DNA from: Blastomussa wellsi
Lineage: Eukaryota; Cnidaria; Anthozoa; Scleractinia; Plerogyridae
DNA length: 64,000 bases
Assembly (NCBI GenBank): GCA_947652115.1
Contig: OX393567.1
Span: forward strand, 24,920,899 to 24,984,898
Reading direction: 5' to 3'
A program made the translations under genes and the position numbers. Shown here piece by piece: positions 42,721-55,473 of the stretch; position 1 is the first letter of the stretch, and each line of letters begins with the position of its first letter. The notes under the pieces are model-generated. The model saw nothing but the letters and a program-made list of their open reading frames with translations, made no database searches and was not told the origin of the DNA.

Positions 42721-42939
42721 TTTCAGTCAAGGGGCACTATTGTGAACATGACGCAGAAAACTAAAATGCTAACAAGGCATGCATAATTTATGTCAATGAA
42801 TTGGACTTAAAAACTATTAGGTCCAGCTGAAATAACCTATCATGTTTTGCTGGCCTTCCGTGGCTGCAGCAGCCTGAGTTCTTTTCATTAACGTCACATC
42901 AGTAATATATGTGTTAGCTGCGATGATAAACGTATTAAA

Positions 42940-43340
42940 GTTGAACCATACCGAGATAATTGAAGTTCTATAGATGAGCAGGGAAGTCATTAGGAAGTTG
43001 CATGCTAGTCTTGAGTGTTTTTCTAAAAAGTAATATGCGTATACTTACTTTTATCAAAGTGATAATGAGAAAATCCGTTTTAGAAAGCCCTTTAGTTGCC
43101 AGAAATGTCAGTGGTTTCACACCATGAAAGGCTTAAAACCAGAATAAATTATTACAGTTAATGAATTTTGGGCTTCGTTTCTTCAGATGCTTTCTCACCA
43201 CAGTCAATATTTTATACAAAGTCTGCACGAGCACTCATCGAAAGTGAAGCTACTTTACCTCCGAGGTAGGTGAAGAGTTTTCTTGTTGTGAGAAATAGAA
43301 ATGTACCCAAGTCGCTGAATCAGTTAAGGGACATTGTCCT
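42940..43340. repeat. Diverged segmental duplicate, copy A
   Basis: It shares a series of blocks in the same order with 47990-48400: GTTCTA..GATGAGCA.GGAAGTC, then CAGAATAAAT..ATACA.TTAAT.AATTTT. Each copy then has a TATA-like box and ends in AGGTAGGTGA, a splice-donor-like sequence. No coding potential was seen. Confidence 0.45.
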
Positions 43341-44540
43341 GCTTTTGAGGCGTCACTTAAAACCGTTTTGTTGCCAAAGACTATAGTATTACATTGAAAC
43401 TATTATCTCTTGTACGCTGTCACGGGTGGTGAGGATGGACGTGGATTGAAACATGAAAAAATTGCCATTTTTTTCTGTTTTTCAAGCTAATGTATCATAT
43501 ATATGTAATGAATAGATCGCCATAAATGTATTATGGTCGCTCCCCTGCTTCGAAATTTTCTCGATAATTCTTTAGGAGTATTTTGTACACGATAACAATG
43601 AAGCGCACGAAGACAACGATTTTGGCAGAGTTGACCCGGCTGCAGCAAAATCTCCGTGATAGTTTGCAATTTCTGCAATCAAAGATATACTATACGGTTC
43701 TGACGGCGTTTTTTGTTAAAAATAATGTGGTATTGACTGACCATAATGTTGAAGAGAAGATTTTACCAGCTGGATTGCTGTTTTATGAAGCCGGGGAGTA
43801 AGGGATCGCGTTTCATTGCTTACTAAACTGAGTTGAGTGGAACCTAAGATTTTTAATTCACGAAGGTCTAAAATAAAATAAAACAAATTTTACGTTTTAA
43901 GAGTGAAAGAGTAGAATATAACCGAGAGTCTCAAATTTCGACCTTGTCAACGCACGTAATAATATGAAGTTTATTTCATTACTTCCAATTATTTTGCACA
44001 CTTTGTCCATGTTGAAGTTGTCATGAACGGTTTTTTTCTGGCTCTGATATAAAAGACTATTCATAACAAACTGAATATTCGTTACTTTACAGCTGCTAAG
44101 TTAAAACTATACATGCCTGTCGCTTGCGTTAGAGGAATACATGACAGTACTTGTGATCATGCGCCTTTCTGAGTTTATAATTATGAAGTTAAAAACAGCA
44201 GCTGTTTCAGTGGCGTCTTGATAACTTTTCTGTGCATTAATTCAATGTTGTCAAAAAACGCTATCAACTGCTAACAGAGACGAACACTTAAGCTTATCAT
44301 CTCTGAGGTAAAACTAAATACTTTTGTTTGTTTCCTTTTTAGTAACTACTCGTATTTAGGCTACGTCCTCACCAACGCGGATACATCTCAAAACGGCGTT
44401 TTTGTCCGAAAACGGATACAATTAGTTTTCTAACCACCATTCATACTGAAACGCTGCTTCACCAGAAACGCTTAAATACACACTAGAGTATGTTACCTAA
44501 GCCGCGTTAATTCGACTTTTGTGGTGTCAGCGTTTAATAA
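43341..44540. other. Gene-poor sequence, one small unexplained frame
   Basis: A 67-72-codon plus-strand frame ends at 43801 and would encode a helical, non-repetitive peptide (ILAELTRLQQNLRDSLQFLQ). No family was recognised and there is no splice context. A block at about 44200-44300 (AAAACGCTATCAACTGCTAA) is repeated at about 45870-45910. Confidence 0.3.
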
Positions 44541-44544
44541 AAGG

Positions 44545-44702
44545 TAATTTGGTTTTATCAGTTGGGTTGATAATGTAATTAAATTGGCCACCGTAAAGAG
44601 ATTCGATTCGCTCCGACGAAGGGCTAACGCTCGAGATGTCAGCTCTCGAATCTTTACGGTGGCCAATTCACATTATCAACCCAGTTTATAAAACCAAATT
44701 AT
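44545..44702. mobile_element. Palindromic element with retroelement-type hairpin core
   Basis: TAATTTGGTTTTATCAGTTG at the left is complemented at the right (CAACCCAGTTTATAAAACCA..). The middle holds CCGACGAAGGGCTAACGCTC. The right half is shared with 31628-31720. Confidence 0.7.
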
Positions 44703-45431
44703 AATGTTTTAAAAGAAGGCCTGACACCAGCACACCAAGCCGGCGTTTTTTAATTTATCCACTTTTTAGAGCGTTTATAATTTTCTTTCTTTTCTTTACG
44801 TTGTCATTTTACAGGGCTCACTCTGATAAAAGTTTCTAAGCTGAAGTTGGTTACCCTGTATAAATATTTTCGATTATTATTTTTGACGGAAAACCCCGTT
44901 TTAGTGTTGACGGAAGACGCAACCAGGAAAATATGTTACGCTTTTAGATTTATCCGGCTTAGTGGAGACTTAGCCTTTTAGTCATTAGTCGGCCTGATTT
45001 ACTACGCTTGGTAAAGGAAAAAAAACCTTCTGAGAACATGCCCGAACTGTTTATCACGAATAAAGACGAGGATTGCCACGGTGTCTTGATGGAGAACTTA
45101 ATTCGCAGTGACGTTCAATTGGAAAATGAAGCTATATTTTTGTATGTATATTTTCAAGAGTATATTTCAAACTTGGGCTCTCCAATGGGTTATGATTTTT
45201 TATGCACTACAAAAATAATATGTCTATAGGAAAAGAAAGGAATATTTTTCAATTTTCTACTCTGGTGCAGTTTCAGTAAAAAGAAAGGTTATTTCAGGTT
45301 GTTACTAAAACTCCCACTAACAAACTGAATATACTCAACTTTTTGGTAAACACTAAATATATCGCCCGCTTACGTGAGAGGAATAAATTAATTTCAATCG
45401 GTGTTCGTGTTCCTTAATCAAGTTAATACAT

Positions 45432-45574
45432 CATTTTGCTAATGCTAGCTCCAGTCCCTTCGGTTGTGGGGGCAAAATTTGATTATTTACTGAATTAATG
45501 AGCCCATTCTTGGTCAAGTGATCACTTGCCCCCACGAGGGAATGGAACCAGAAGATAACTGCATTAGCAAAATA
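45432..45574. mobile_element. MITE with CATTTTGCTAATGC ends
   Basis: CATTTTGCTAATGC...GTGGGGGCAA at the left is complemented by TTGCCCCCAC...GCATTAGCAAAAT at the right, over about 45 bases with gaps. Confidence 0.7.
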
Positions 45575-45731
45575 GCCTATTTTTATTTTATATAGATATT
45601 TCAATCTTTCTCTGGTATCATCTTGTATACGTAATTTCCCGCAACTCCTTTAAGTTTCGAAATACCTGTTGCGACACCACCATAAGATAATATTGAAATT
45701 TCATGTTCAAAAAATTTAGTAACACCTAAAC

Positions 45732-45760
45732 CTGAAGAAGGCTGGTCTGGCCAGCCGAAA
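45732..45760 (+). ncRNA. Hammerhead-like hairpin in a retroelement tail
   Basis: CTGAAGA, one A, a perfect 6-bp stem GGCTGG/CCAGCC with loop TCTGG, then GAAA. This matches the hammerhead core order except for one extra base before stem II. Whether it cleaves is unknown. Confidence 0.3.
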
Positions 45761-45919
45761 TATTGTTCAAAATATATTACGTTGTTTCAGCCTTCATTTA
45801 TTAAAAAGCGGCCGTTGTTTGCAGCTTGATAATTTTTCTTGCATTTACTAATTCAGTGTTGAATTGCTTATGCCGGAAAACGCTACCAACTGCTAACACA
45901 GACGAAAAGTTACCTTTAT

Positions 45920-46083
45920 CAGGGGCGGATCAAGAATTTTTCTTAGGAGGGGGTGCACCATTCAGGAATGACGTAATTGATGGGTGACTTATTAAGCAGA
46001 ATACTAGTTATATTAGTATAGTTGCAGGTCATCTCTGGAGAGGGAGGTGCGCACCCCCTGCACCCTCCCCCTAGATCCGCCAA
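45920..46083. mobile_element. MITE with CAGGGGCGGATC ends
   Basis: CAGGGGCGGATCAAGAATTTT on the left and CCCCTAGATCCGCC on the right. G-rich and C-rich interior blocks pair with each other. Same family as 33543-33783. Confidence 0.65.
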
Positions 46084-46257
46084 TGTGTTCCCACAGCTGA
46101 GTAATGCGGAGAACAATTGAAACCCGGCTTCACTCGAAATAACAATATAACTAACTACTCTTTTTTATCTAATATATTTAACTATCCAGTCGCCATTCTC
46201 TCGGGTTTAGGATAAAAATTACGAAAGCAACATCTTCCGGGCGTGTGCTCCTGATCT

Positions 46258-46344
46258 AGTCTGAAATGTCAGACGTCTTCTCGCCCAAATATATCCCCTG
46301 AGGCCTCAGGGGATTGGGGGAGAAGACGTCTGACACTTCAGACT
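46258..46344. repeat. 87-bp hairpin with nested palindrome
   Basis: AGTCTGAAATGTCAGACGTC is complemented at the right with one mismatch. CCCCTGAGGCCTCAGGGG, a perfect 18-base palindrome, lies at 46295-46312 between the arms. Confidence 0.75.
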
Positions 46345-46357
46345 ACTCCTGGTCATA

Positions 46358-46509
46358 GGGATACGGGATATTTGGGGGAAAATTAACCGGATACGGGATA
46401 TTTAAACAAGAAATTCGGGGATTTCGAACATAAACGCTGGAGATACAAATCACCGCAATTAACGGGATACGGGATATTTAGGCCAAAAATTAATGGGATA
46501 CGGAATAGT
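46358..46509. repeat. Dispersed GGGATACGGGATATTT repeat (four copies)
   Basis: Four copies, at about 46358, 46388, 46464 and 46494, separated by AT-rich spacers. The last copy is degenerate. Confidence 0.7.
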
Positions 46510-47985
46510 CAGACCCCCCACCCCTAATGGGGCCTCAGTGTAGAGATCACTTCTCAGTTATATATTTTAATGAAGTTTGTAATAGATGTGTTCACAGCTG
46601 GTGTGACGATAGCAAATATAAACCATAGAATCTCGACATGTATCGTCCGGGAGGGCATAGGGAGCGAAAAATAATCTTTTCAACGCTAAAAGGCCAGCTC
46701 TGAGCTCATCAATATTCTGCGCACGGTTTCCAAAGTCCAAGTTGATAAAAACTCAACGTATGGTGAGCCTGTTTCTTTTCCGTTTGTCTTGCTGGGAGGA
46801 ATGGGCAGTGCAAAGCACTCTTCAAAGGGTGTATAAAACAGTTTTCCACTCAGTATTCCATCCATCAACAATTTCAAAAGCCAAATTGTTTGTAGCCACG
46901 TCCGGGTTTTGTGACTGAACCTAGTCTGCTGGTCAAACATATATGTCATGCTTCAAACAGCCTGAATTTTACTCGTCAACAGTGAGTAATGACTGTTTCT
47001 TTTACTGCTTGTGATCGGCAAAGAACCGTCAAGCCGATTAAAAAACGAAATATGTCAAGTCCGGTTTTCGGCTTGCTGGAATACAGAGCACTCTTGACAA
47101 AGATAAACGGAAACAGTTTTAATTTCCTAAGCCAAGTCGTTAATCCCTCCGCCCTTTCTAATTCAGTGGTGGATTTTAATCCCGTTCCTCCGCCATTTTC
47201 GTTTTATTTCTGGCCTTGTGTCTGCGCGGTGTTTAGCAGTTGTAGCTCAAATGGGTATGATAAATCAATGTCATGGAATAAATAGGTCTTCTATGGGGTT
47301 AAGCAAACGTTAAACATCCTAATTGCTGACCGACTACGGCGACAAATTACATTTTCTACTGCCGGTTTGCGACTACCAACAGGTCTTCAAACTTTAAATG
47401 AATGAACGTTTAACCATCAAGTGAGGTTAATTTTTTGTGTCTACCTTCAAAGAAGTGTTTGAAGTGCCAAAACCGAAACGTTTCACCGTTAACTGGCCGA
47501 ACTGAATGAGGGTAATTGTAATTTTGCCGTCAATCGCTAAGAAGGGTTCACAAGCTAAAGGGAATATGGTGCCAAGTTTCTTTTCGTGTTTAGTTTAGAG
47601 CCTTAGATTTTAAAAAAATTAAATTAAAGTTGACTAAAATCTCCGTAAAGTTGGCATTTTAGGAAGCTACCTTAAGTTGCTGAAATATGTGAGTCTAGAT
47701 CTTTAAGTCTGGTGTAAAGCTAGGTCAGCTTAAAATTTAAAACACGTACTTTAGGTTACGCCATCGTGCAAGGCTCCAAAGCCGGATGTAAATCACTCAT
47801 CTGAAAAGTGATGGCAATTTCGCCGCCGCTATTACAGAAGGGGATATTTATAACTCAATCTAGTGCTCGACCTGTCCCCATTCAAACCATCGAACTAATG
47901 ATGTATGCAAATAAAAACTAACAGTAAATTTCAGCTGAGTGTAATTTTGTTTCGCTTCTATAGCTTGAATCCCTAAAAAAGTTTT
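46510..47985. other. Gene-poor sequence, nothing recognised
   Basis: Open frames of 87 codons (46686-46949, minus) and 98 codons (46989-47285, plus) show no domain, repeat or splice context. I do not call them genes. Confidence 0.4.
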
Positions 47986-47989
47986 CAAG

Positions 47990-48400
47990 CTTCTGTATCA
48001 GTAATATAATGTCATAAATCGTAAGAAAGGTGATTCTCCTTAATGTTCTACGGATGAGCAAGGAAGTCGATTGTATGCCATTTGCCCATGACGGCACCGT
48101 GATCGATCAATCTTTCTGGACTCCTTCTGTTGTTTAATAAATGGTTCCCACAATGACAGGTTTGAAATCAGAATAAATAAATACAATTAATAAATTTTAT
48201 GCTCTGTTGATCGGCTTTCAGTCACAGTTTTTACGACTACTTTGGTGATGTTTACAGATCTCTATATAAAACACAAGCATTCGAAACATAAGGAACCAGC
48301 TGTCTGAATACAGCGATCATCATGTTCTAAACACATTTACCTTGTATCTTTGCATTCTCCCTGAAAAGGTAGGTGATAGACTTTCTTTCTAGGAGGGATA
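47990..48400. repeat. Diverged segmental duplicate, copy B
   Basis: Partner of 42940-43340. It contains TCTATATAAAACACAAGC near 48260 (TATA-like) and AAAAGGTAGGTGATAG near 48364 (donor-like). Confidence 0.45.
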
Positions 48401-49760
48401 AGATCAGTGATGAGCGGTAGAAAGGATTAATTATGTTGCATTAAAGCGTTTGATTCACGATCGTGTGCGGAAGTTGTTTTCGAGAGGAAAGCTTTGGTAG
48501 TTCCATTCAATATTTCATGCAATTCTAGTATTTGTGAAGTAAAATCTGAAACTAGACTTCAGTTAAACTATAGAGTCGCTCATTTCCGCGTTAGGTTTCG
48601 ACAACGCATCTTCAATTCGGTTCGAATTGCGCTCAGTTCGTATCCACTGAAATTAATTGATTCTCGATATTTAATAACTTTTGACATTGCTGATCTAACT
48701 GATTCATAACCTGACTGTTGATTATTAAGCTTCACGTTTTTTCCCGCCTTTTTCCAGCCAAAGTAATCATTTTCTTTTAAAGGTTAATACAAATGAACAT
48801 CAAATGAAGTGTAAATTTCTATTAGTGCAATAAAATTTGAATAGAATTTTGAGTTTTGACGATATAACCCCAAGCAAGAACAATTAATTCGTCAGTCCTT
48901 TTAGTCAAGTGCAAACTAAACAACTCATTGTTTGTTGATCTTCTTCTCTCGAACAAATGATCTTCGTCAAAAAGCAAACATTAAAGCCATGCGAGCACGA
49001 GTTTGTAGGAAGTTTTAATTAAGAAATCAATCATGCAAATCGTAAAAGAAAAATATCCTGTTATTTGCGCTTTCGTCGAAAGCTGAATGTGTACATAGTT
49101 CTAGCGATTATTTCTAGTTAGTAAATACCATATATATGATACGACTGTTTTCAATCTTTTTATCACAACGTACGGTTTAATAATTACGAATTAAAACGAT
49201 TCCTAAAAATAACAATGATTAAGAATTGTTTCCAGAACAACGAGCAACATGTGTAAAGGAAACCCAGAAATGAACACAATGTTATGACTCAGAGGCTCAG
49301 CCGGACATCTGAAAAGTACGTCATGTAAAGCCTCGCGAAATCAAGTAGTTTTTGGTTAGAAACCGCTTGTAGTCATTCGCTGGGTAACGTAGCCTTTACA
49401 TTTTGAGTGATTGTTGATGACGGGAAATACAGTGAGAAGATGTTCTGATAGGAGTTACAAAGGAGATCAGAATTAATTTTTATAGCCTTGGCGCAGATCG
49501 AAACGGGTTCTGAAAGACTTTGATGTCTTTGATGAAAAGGTTTTACAAGGTTAATCCCGAAAGGTGAGCTCAGTTCTTTTTATTTCAAAGCTGTTTACAT
49601 AAACTGAAAAAGAAAACATAAATGAAGTACAATACAATAAGAGGTAATAAAATGACGACAATTCTAAATGCAACTAGTAAAAGACTGAAAAAGACTGAAG
49701 GAAGATCAAGGAACAACGCACAACGCGGCAAAATGTTACGACGGAAGAAATAGCAAAACA

Positions 49761-50303
49761 TTAAAGTGCTACTAGGATGAAATTTTCGATATCCATTTTT
49801 TTACATTTTCGTTAATAGTACGACTTTTTCAGGTATCTTGCCAAATTTCAGTCCATTACAAACGTTAGAAGTTGTCTTTTTTGGACTTTTATTTCCGAGA
49901 ATTTACGGCCGCCATTTAATAATTCTCCTTGTCCCAAGGCTCGGTTGAAAATTTGAGAAAATGACGTCATTTTCTCAAAATACCTCACGGGTTGAAATTA
50001 TAATAACAATTAGAACAGAAAATCGTACAAAGAAGAATAAAAGCTTTGGACGTTATCCTCGTGCAATTTTCTGTCCTTATTGTTGTTATAATTTCAACCC
50101 ATGAGGTATTCTCAAATTCTCAACCAAGCCTTGGAACAAGGAGAATTAATGGCGGCTGGAAACCCTCGGAAATAAAAGTCTCAAAAACATGACTTCTAAT
50201 GATTATAATGGATTGAAATTTAGCAAGATATCTAAGACATTTGTACTGTGCACGAAAATATAAAAATATTAATATCAAGAAATTGATCACCGTCGCACTT
50301 TAA
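49761..50303. mobile_element. TTAA-bounded composite MITE
   Basis: TTAAAGTGCTACTAGGATGAAA at the left and GTCGCACTTTAA at the right. Internally there are large imperfect inverted repeats (for example CGGCCGCCATTTAATAATTC against GAATTAATGGCGGC). Same end family as 34458-34816. Confidence 0.7.
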
Positions 50304-50384
50304 ATGACATGTGCATATAGACCGGAAAGCTTCTATTCCAGGTTTTGGAAGTGATCGAAATTGGAGTGATTTTTTTATTTTTGC

Positions 50385-50435
50385 TTATTTATTTATTTAT
50401 TTATTTTATTTTATTTTTATTTATTTATTTATTTT
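50385..50435. repeat. (TTTA)n microsatellite
   Basis: About 50 bases of TTTA/TTTTA units. Confidence 0.9.
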
Positions 50436-50439
50436 CTTT

Positions 50440-53400
50440 TTTGCTGTAACCAAGATTTTTTCGCACTTATTCAGATTCAAGATTAAAAAAACTCGGATGT
50501 TGGAAAATGTCACTTTTCCGGGCGTAGATGGTACAAAACATTCCATAGTAATTACGCAGTGCAGAAATCCAGACCCAGAAGTTTAATTTCCCTCACCGGA
50601 ACTGAATTGGAGTACGAAGCTCCAGAGGCAACCTTCTGTTTAGTGCGGCTTAAGCACTGTATGACTATTTCGACATTGAGATCAAGAGCTTACAAAATTT
50701 GTCTTCGGTTCTTTACCTTCATAAGAAGGTAAAAGATTTTGCTGAAGACCTTTTTGGTAGACGCTGTTACGTACCCGTGCTGGAAAGGGTGAGCATCCAA
50801 GGTATGAATAGCTGTTATTTGGAGTTCTTAGCGGTTTGATATACAAACGAGGCGAAAGAGTAATTCTGTATGTGTTGCGGACCTATGTGTCGACCCTTTT
50901 CGCCTCCGTTTCCATACCTTCTGATCAAAAGAATATGTTATTGCGGACTCAACTGCAGTAACAGCTGTTTCTTATTGTTCAGGTCCCGATTGTTCAAAGC
51001 ATGATTAAAATAATATAGAATAAGCCTTATAACTTTAAAGTGAGGTCTTCGCTGTGTATGTTTTCTGTCCTCCAGCGCCACGTTTTCCATTCTCAAATTC
51101 AACAAAACATGTACATGGGCAATAAAAAACCTTTTATACAAAAGAAAACTAAAGCCCTGATTACGTTTAACTACTGGTGTAGTATTAATCGGCTCTATAA
51201 CAACCAGGCCAAGAAGTGAAATAAATCAGGAGAAACTGAATATAGAACGCGAAATGATGCTTTCTCAAAAACAACAACAGCAGCAAACATACTTTCCTCT
51301 TGCTTTATTTATTTTTCCCCGATTCGGGCGGGAGCTCGAGGGAATTAAAATTGCAAATCTGAATAAACCGCAAATATATTATTCAGTAAGCTAATATAGT
51401 AAATGTCGCGATATGAAACAGTGTTATCAGAGCAAACATCGAGGCTTCAGTCAGTAACTTCAGCTGAGCTAATATATCATTTCACATTTGCAAACCCAAG
51501 AGAAGGAGCGTTTGAATGGATAGCTCGAAGTTAAATAGCAGTTGTTTTGTTAGACTAAGCTTTAGGCCTAATCTTGTTTAACTGCCAAGCTTCAATTCAG
51601 TTCTGAGACGACCTCAAAGTGTTAAAACCTGACTTGTTTGGCAGCGGAAGCACCCACATCTGAGAAATCATCTGAATAGAGAAAAACATTGCGGCCCAGG
51701 AACCAAAGCTTCCAGAGAAATTATTACATTTTCAGGAGGATTATACCGCGCTAATTCAGGAATACTGATATTGTCCGATTCTCCAAGAAACTTGGTGAGT
51801 TATAAAAATTATTTTTGTTTGTTTTTAGCAGGCTTGAATAAATTCTATACTTTGTTTATTCTACGGCCTGATAGTACTCGCAGTTATTGCTTAAACAAAG
51901 CTATTCTGCTCATATTATATTCTGTAAAATGACAACTTCATTTTGTCACATTTTAGTGCGTGATTTTGTGTTTTACTTAATGACGCCATATTGCAATTGT
52001 GATAATTTTTGTGATCCATAAGGCACTGATTAATTATATTCTGAACGGTAGTTCTCCTTTTAATAAATCATTTTCGTCTGTTTTGTCTAGCTATTACATT
52101 TTTAATAATTACATTCCCAAACTCTTCACGACAATTTCTTTTTCTAATACCATAATGCGCGCTGTCTCAAACAGCCGTAAATGGTCAATTTTACCGGAGC
52201 TTCAAATTCTGCTTGAATAACCCAAACCAAGCAAATTATAGACCCAGGATGAGAAAGTGTGTTAGGTCTTAAACGTTAATAGGTCATGTGACCATGCGTG
52301 TCAATCATAACAGGAATTGGTACGATGGGTTCCAACATTAAGAACTAATTCACGATGTAAATTGTACAAACTGGTCACTCTATCCTTAGCAACAGCTTGC
52401 ACCGTTACTAAAACAAATATTTACTGCAATATCGTCATACGCTTTATTTGACAAACGTGTACATCCTATAGTAAAAGTGTAGTAAATGTGAGGGATGTAG
52501 TGCTGTATAGCTATAGCCAGTAAACTCAACGCGAAACAATTAGCACTGTATTTGTAAGTATTGTAAGTAGAATGCTTTATTATTTAAAGAATCAATTGTC
52601 AAAAAAGCATTAGGGAGTTCAATTAATCAAGCTTTTGAGAATCAACTTAATTATATAGGTTCTTTTCTAAGATGCACAAAATTATTATGTTTGCATCCGC
52701 ATTTATGTAGACTTTTTATCGCAAAACAAGATCTTCTATATGGTTTTCTTAACTTCCCTTTAAAACTTTTAAGTTAAGCACGCTCTAAAATTGTTTTCTT
52801 CTTATAAGGTTGCTAACTAATGTTTGTTGAATTCTAATTTATGACATTGAAAGCTCACTTTAGAACTAACTTGAACACCATGTAAAATTCAGTCTTTTAG
52901 TCTTCTGCTGTTAATTTTCATTTAGGTAAAACTAGTTTTATTAAACATGCTTTTTTTGTCGTGAATGGAGTATATCAATTTCTAAATCTGAGAAGAGTTG
53001 GGTTGGAATGTAGAGCGTGACTTTACAGAGCAATCAATTCCCTTAATTTCGGTTGACGTCAGCGATAACGTCGTCTTTCAAAAGCTTTGTCGTGCTTGTT
53101 TATATTTTTATGTTTTGACGCCAGCGAAGTAGAACAGTTTGCGGTTATCACCGCAAGTTTTACGGAAAAAGGCGTTTGAAATTCCTGACGATTTTTACAG
53201 CTGGAAGGATAGCTTTGAATTCCGAAACTACTAAAGTAGTGACGGCGTGTTAATTTCAGATGCCTGGATAAAGATTTTGTTGAGGAAATTTGATGGATGT
53301 AGATTGATTAGGAACCATGTGGTGTCGTTTTTGGTTTTATCAGACATTTTTGTGGGTGAATTTTCCCACGATCTTTCACATCACAGGGTTCCAATTAACA

Positions 53401-55420
53401 TGTGTAATAACCTGAACTGGTGGGCGCGACCCAGTGTACGCCTTCCAGCACTTACTCGGTTGGACACAACTTTATGGTATCTTTTGATCACACCGTTCTG
53501 AAATTTTGAAAAAATTATCATGGGCTTCGATTTCCACATACAAACACTATATATTTTGGCCCATGTTTGCAGTGCGGTGCAAATATGGCATGGTGAAACT
53601 GGCGTTTCATCTCGATGTATTTTTTACTAGGATTTCGAGTAATATTAAATTTAACAAAACCTTTTAGAAAAAGATTTATGAAACTTAGTTATTATATATC
53701 AAATAACAGCATTTCTGGGATGTAGATATTAGTACTTGTACAGCTTGCAGGAATCACGTCAACATCGGCAATGTTGGTCCCATGCGGTATATTTTGATAT
53801 CGCCAGCCTCTCAAGGAAATGCAAAAATGCCCTCACGTTCCCTTATACTAATGTTTTCCCGTACTGGAAATGTTACAAATACGTAGGTTTAGTTTAAGAT
53901 CAGTTGCAATACTGATTATTGTTCATCAAGACACTTTACCTAAGTTATAATTTTCAATGCCCTCACGCTGCTATGAGATCAGGAATTGTTAATGACATAT
54001 ACTCAACGATACAAGCAATAGCACTAAAGAATTACAAGAATTAATATGAAGTTGTTTGAATTGTAAAATATAGTGACTGTGACGCAAAAGAGGACATTCT
54101 TCAAACATATATCATCACTTCTACGGTAAAAGAAAATATCTTGCAAATAACAAAGATGATCAATGAAGACAATGAACACTTAACCCTCTTTCCATCATTA
54201 AAAATATGCTTCTCAAAACGAACTTTAAATTGATGAGTTTTTGGCAGCATATATAAATCGCGCTTAAACCAAGCTTAGAACAAAATCTATTATTTCCAGT
54301 ATTCGTTGCTTCTAGCAGAACATTGATCGCCAAACTAATTTTGAACTGAATGATTGAATGAACATTATTTCACGGTTCGATACGACAGGGCTCATAAACA
54401 GGTACTACAAATTTCTAAAATTGGAATATAATGAAATTTCTTCACTTTGAAATAAATATACCAGTCCGAGAAAAAGGTAAACTTAGACATCAATAATATC
54501 TGACACATCAACGAATCGTTGCCCTTTCTTAACTTACATTAATTTATTCTATGTAGCAGGTTTATAACCTTGTCTAAATTTCAGTTGCACATTTTTAGGT
54601 CTTGGCAAAAAGGCAATCTATTGGCTCACGTGTGTTGATTTTCCAGTTCTGTCCTTACATTTGTTGGGCATTTTAACATCGACTTTTACGGCCTTTTTAC
54701 TGATTTCTACTTTTGCAATCAAAACGAGCATTATATCTGTCAACCTCTAAACAATACACTAAGCAGACAAAAATTGAGATGATAGTGGTGGAGAACTCGC
54801 CACTAAGGCCGGATCGTATATATAGGGACGAAACTAAGACAAGTTTATTTTGATAAGCAAAATTTTGCAGGATTCCAGTTGACCACGCCAAAGTGCGATT
54901 TAGTTTTCTCTAATCGGACAAAGACTTGTCAACGGAGACAAATCTTCAAAGGGGCCATTGCCCTGCTTTCGGACAGACCTTTTTACCAACAAAAAGTATA
55001 AAACGTTTTTCTTGTGATAAATTGTCAATCAATTTAGTGATCCTTACAAGTAGTTTATTTAACATATCACTTTTTGTTTTCTCTTTATTCAGTCGGTCTT
55101 GGAACGAAGTTTTCTGTTATTTAGGAAATCAGCTATCACAACAGTAATTCGAACGAGAATGAAATCATTCGGTTAAGCCTGGGTAGCTGTTTTGTACCCG
55201 CAATCAGTATGAAGATACACAGCAATTTGCTAGTAATTTAATTTCCTCCTACCGGCACAGTTCTAGGCCATCATTTCCAGTACACATTTTTTCACCCAAC
55301 ATTTCAAATTTTCTTGGGCAAGTACCGATATAAAGGTGATTGTCTTCAATATTTCAAATGTTTGTCGTCCCAAGTGCGACCTGTTAATGACATATTGATT
55401 GTTCTTTTTTCTGTTGCTTT
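50440..55420. other. Gene-poor region upstream of the 55-kb GPCR
   Basis: AT-rich sequence of about 5 kb without a recognisable coding exon. A possible donor (AAACTTG followed by GTGAGT) at about 51795 could end a 5'UTR exon of the downstream GPCR, but this is speculative. Confidence 0.35.
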
Positions 55421-55473
55421 CAGATCAGAGTTACTACTCGTCTCTCCTCCATTGCTTGATATTAGAACACGCG

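Noticed and set aside
46686..47285. 87- and 98-codon frames as genes
   Set aside because: No domain, no splice or promoter context, and lengths close to chance.
55399..55473. 25-residue N-terminal extension of the 55-kb GPCR
   Set aside because: A strong splice acceptor lies inside it and the extension has no homologue in the sister receptor; the later ATG fits better.
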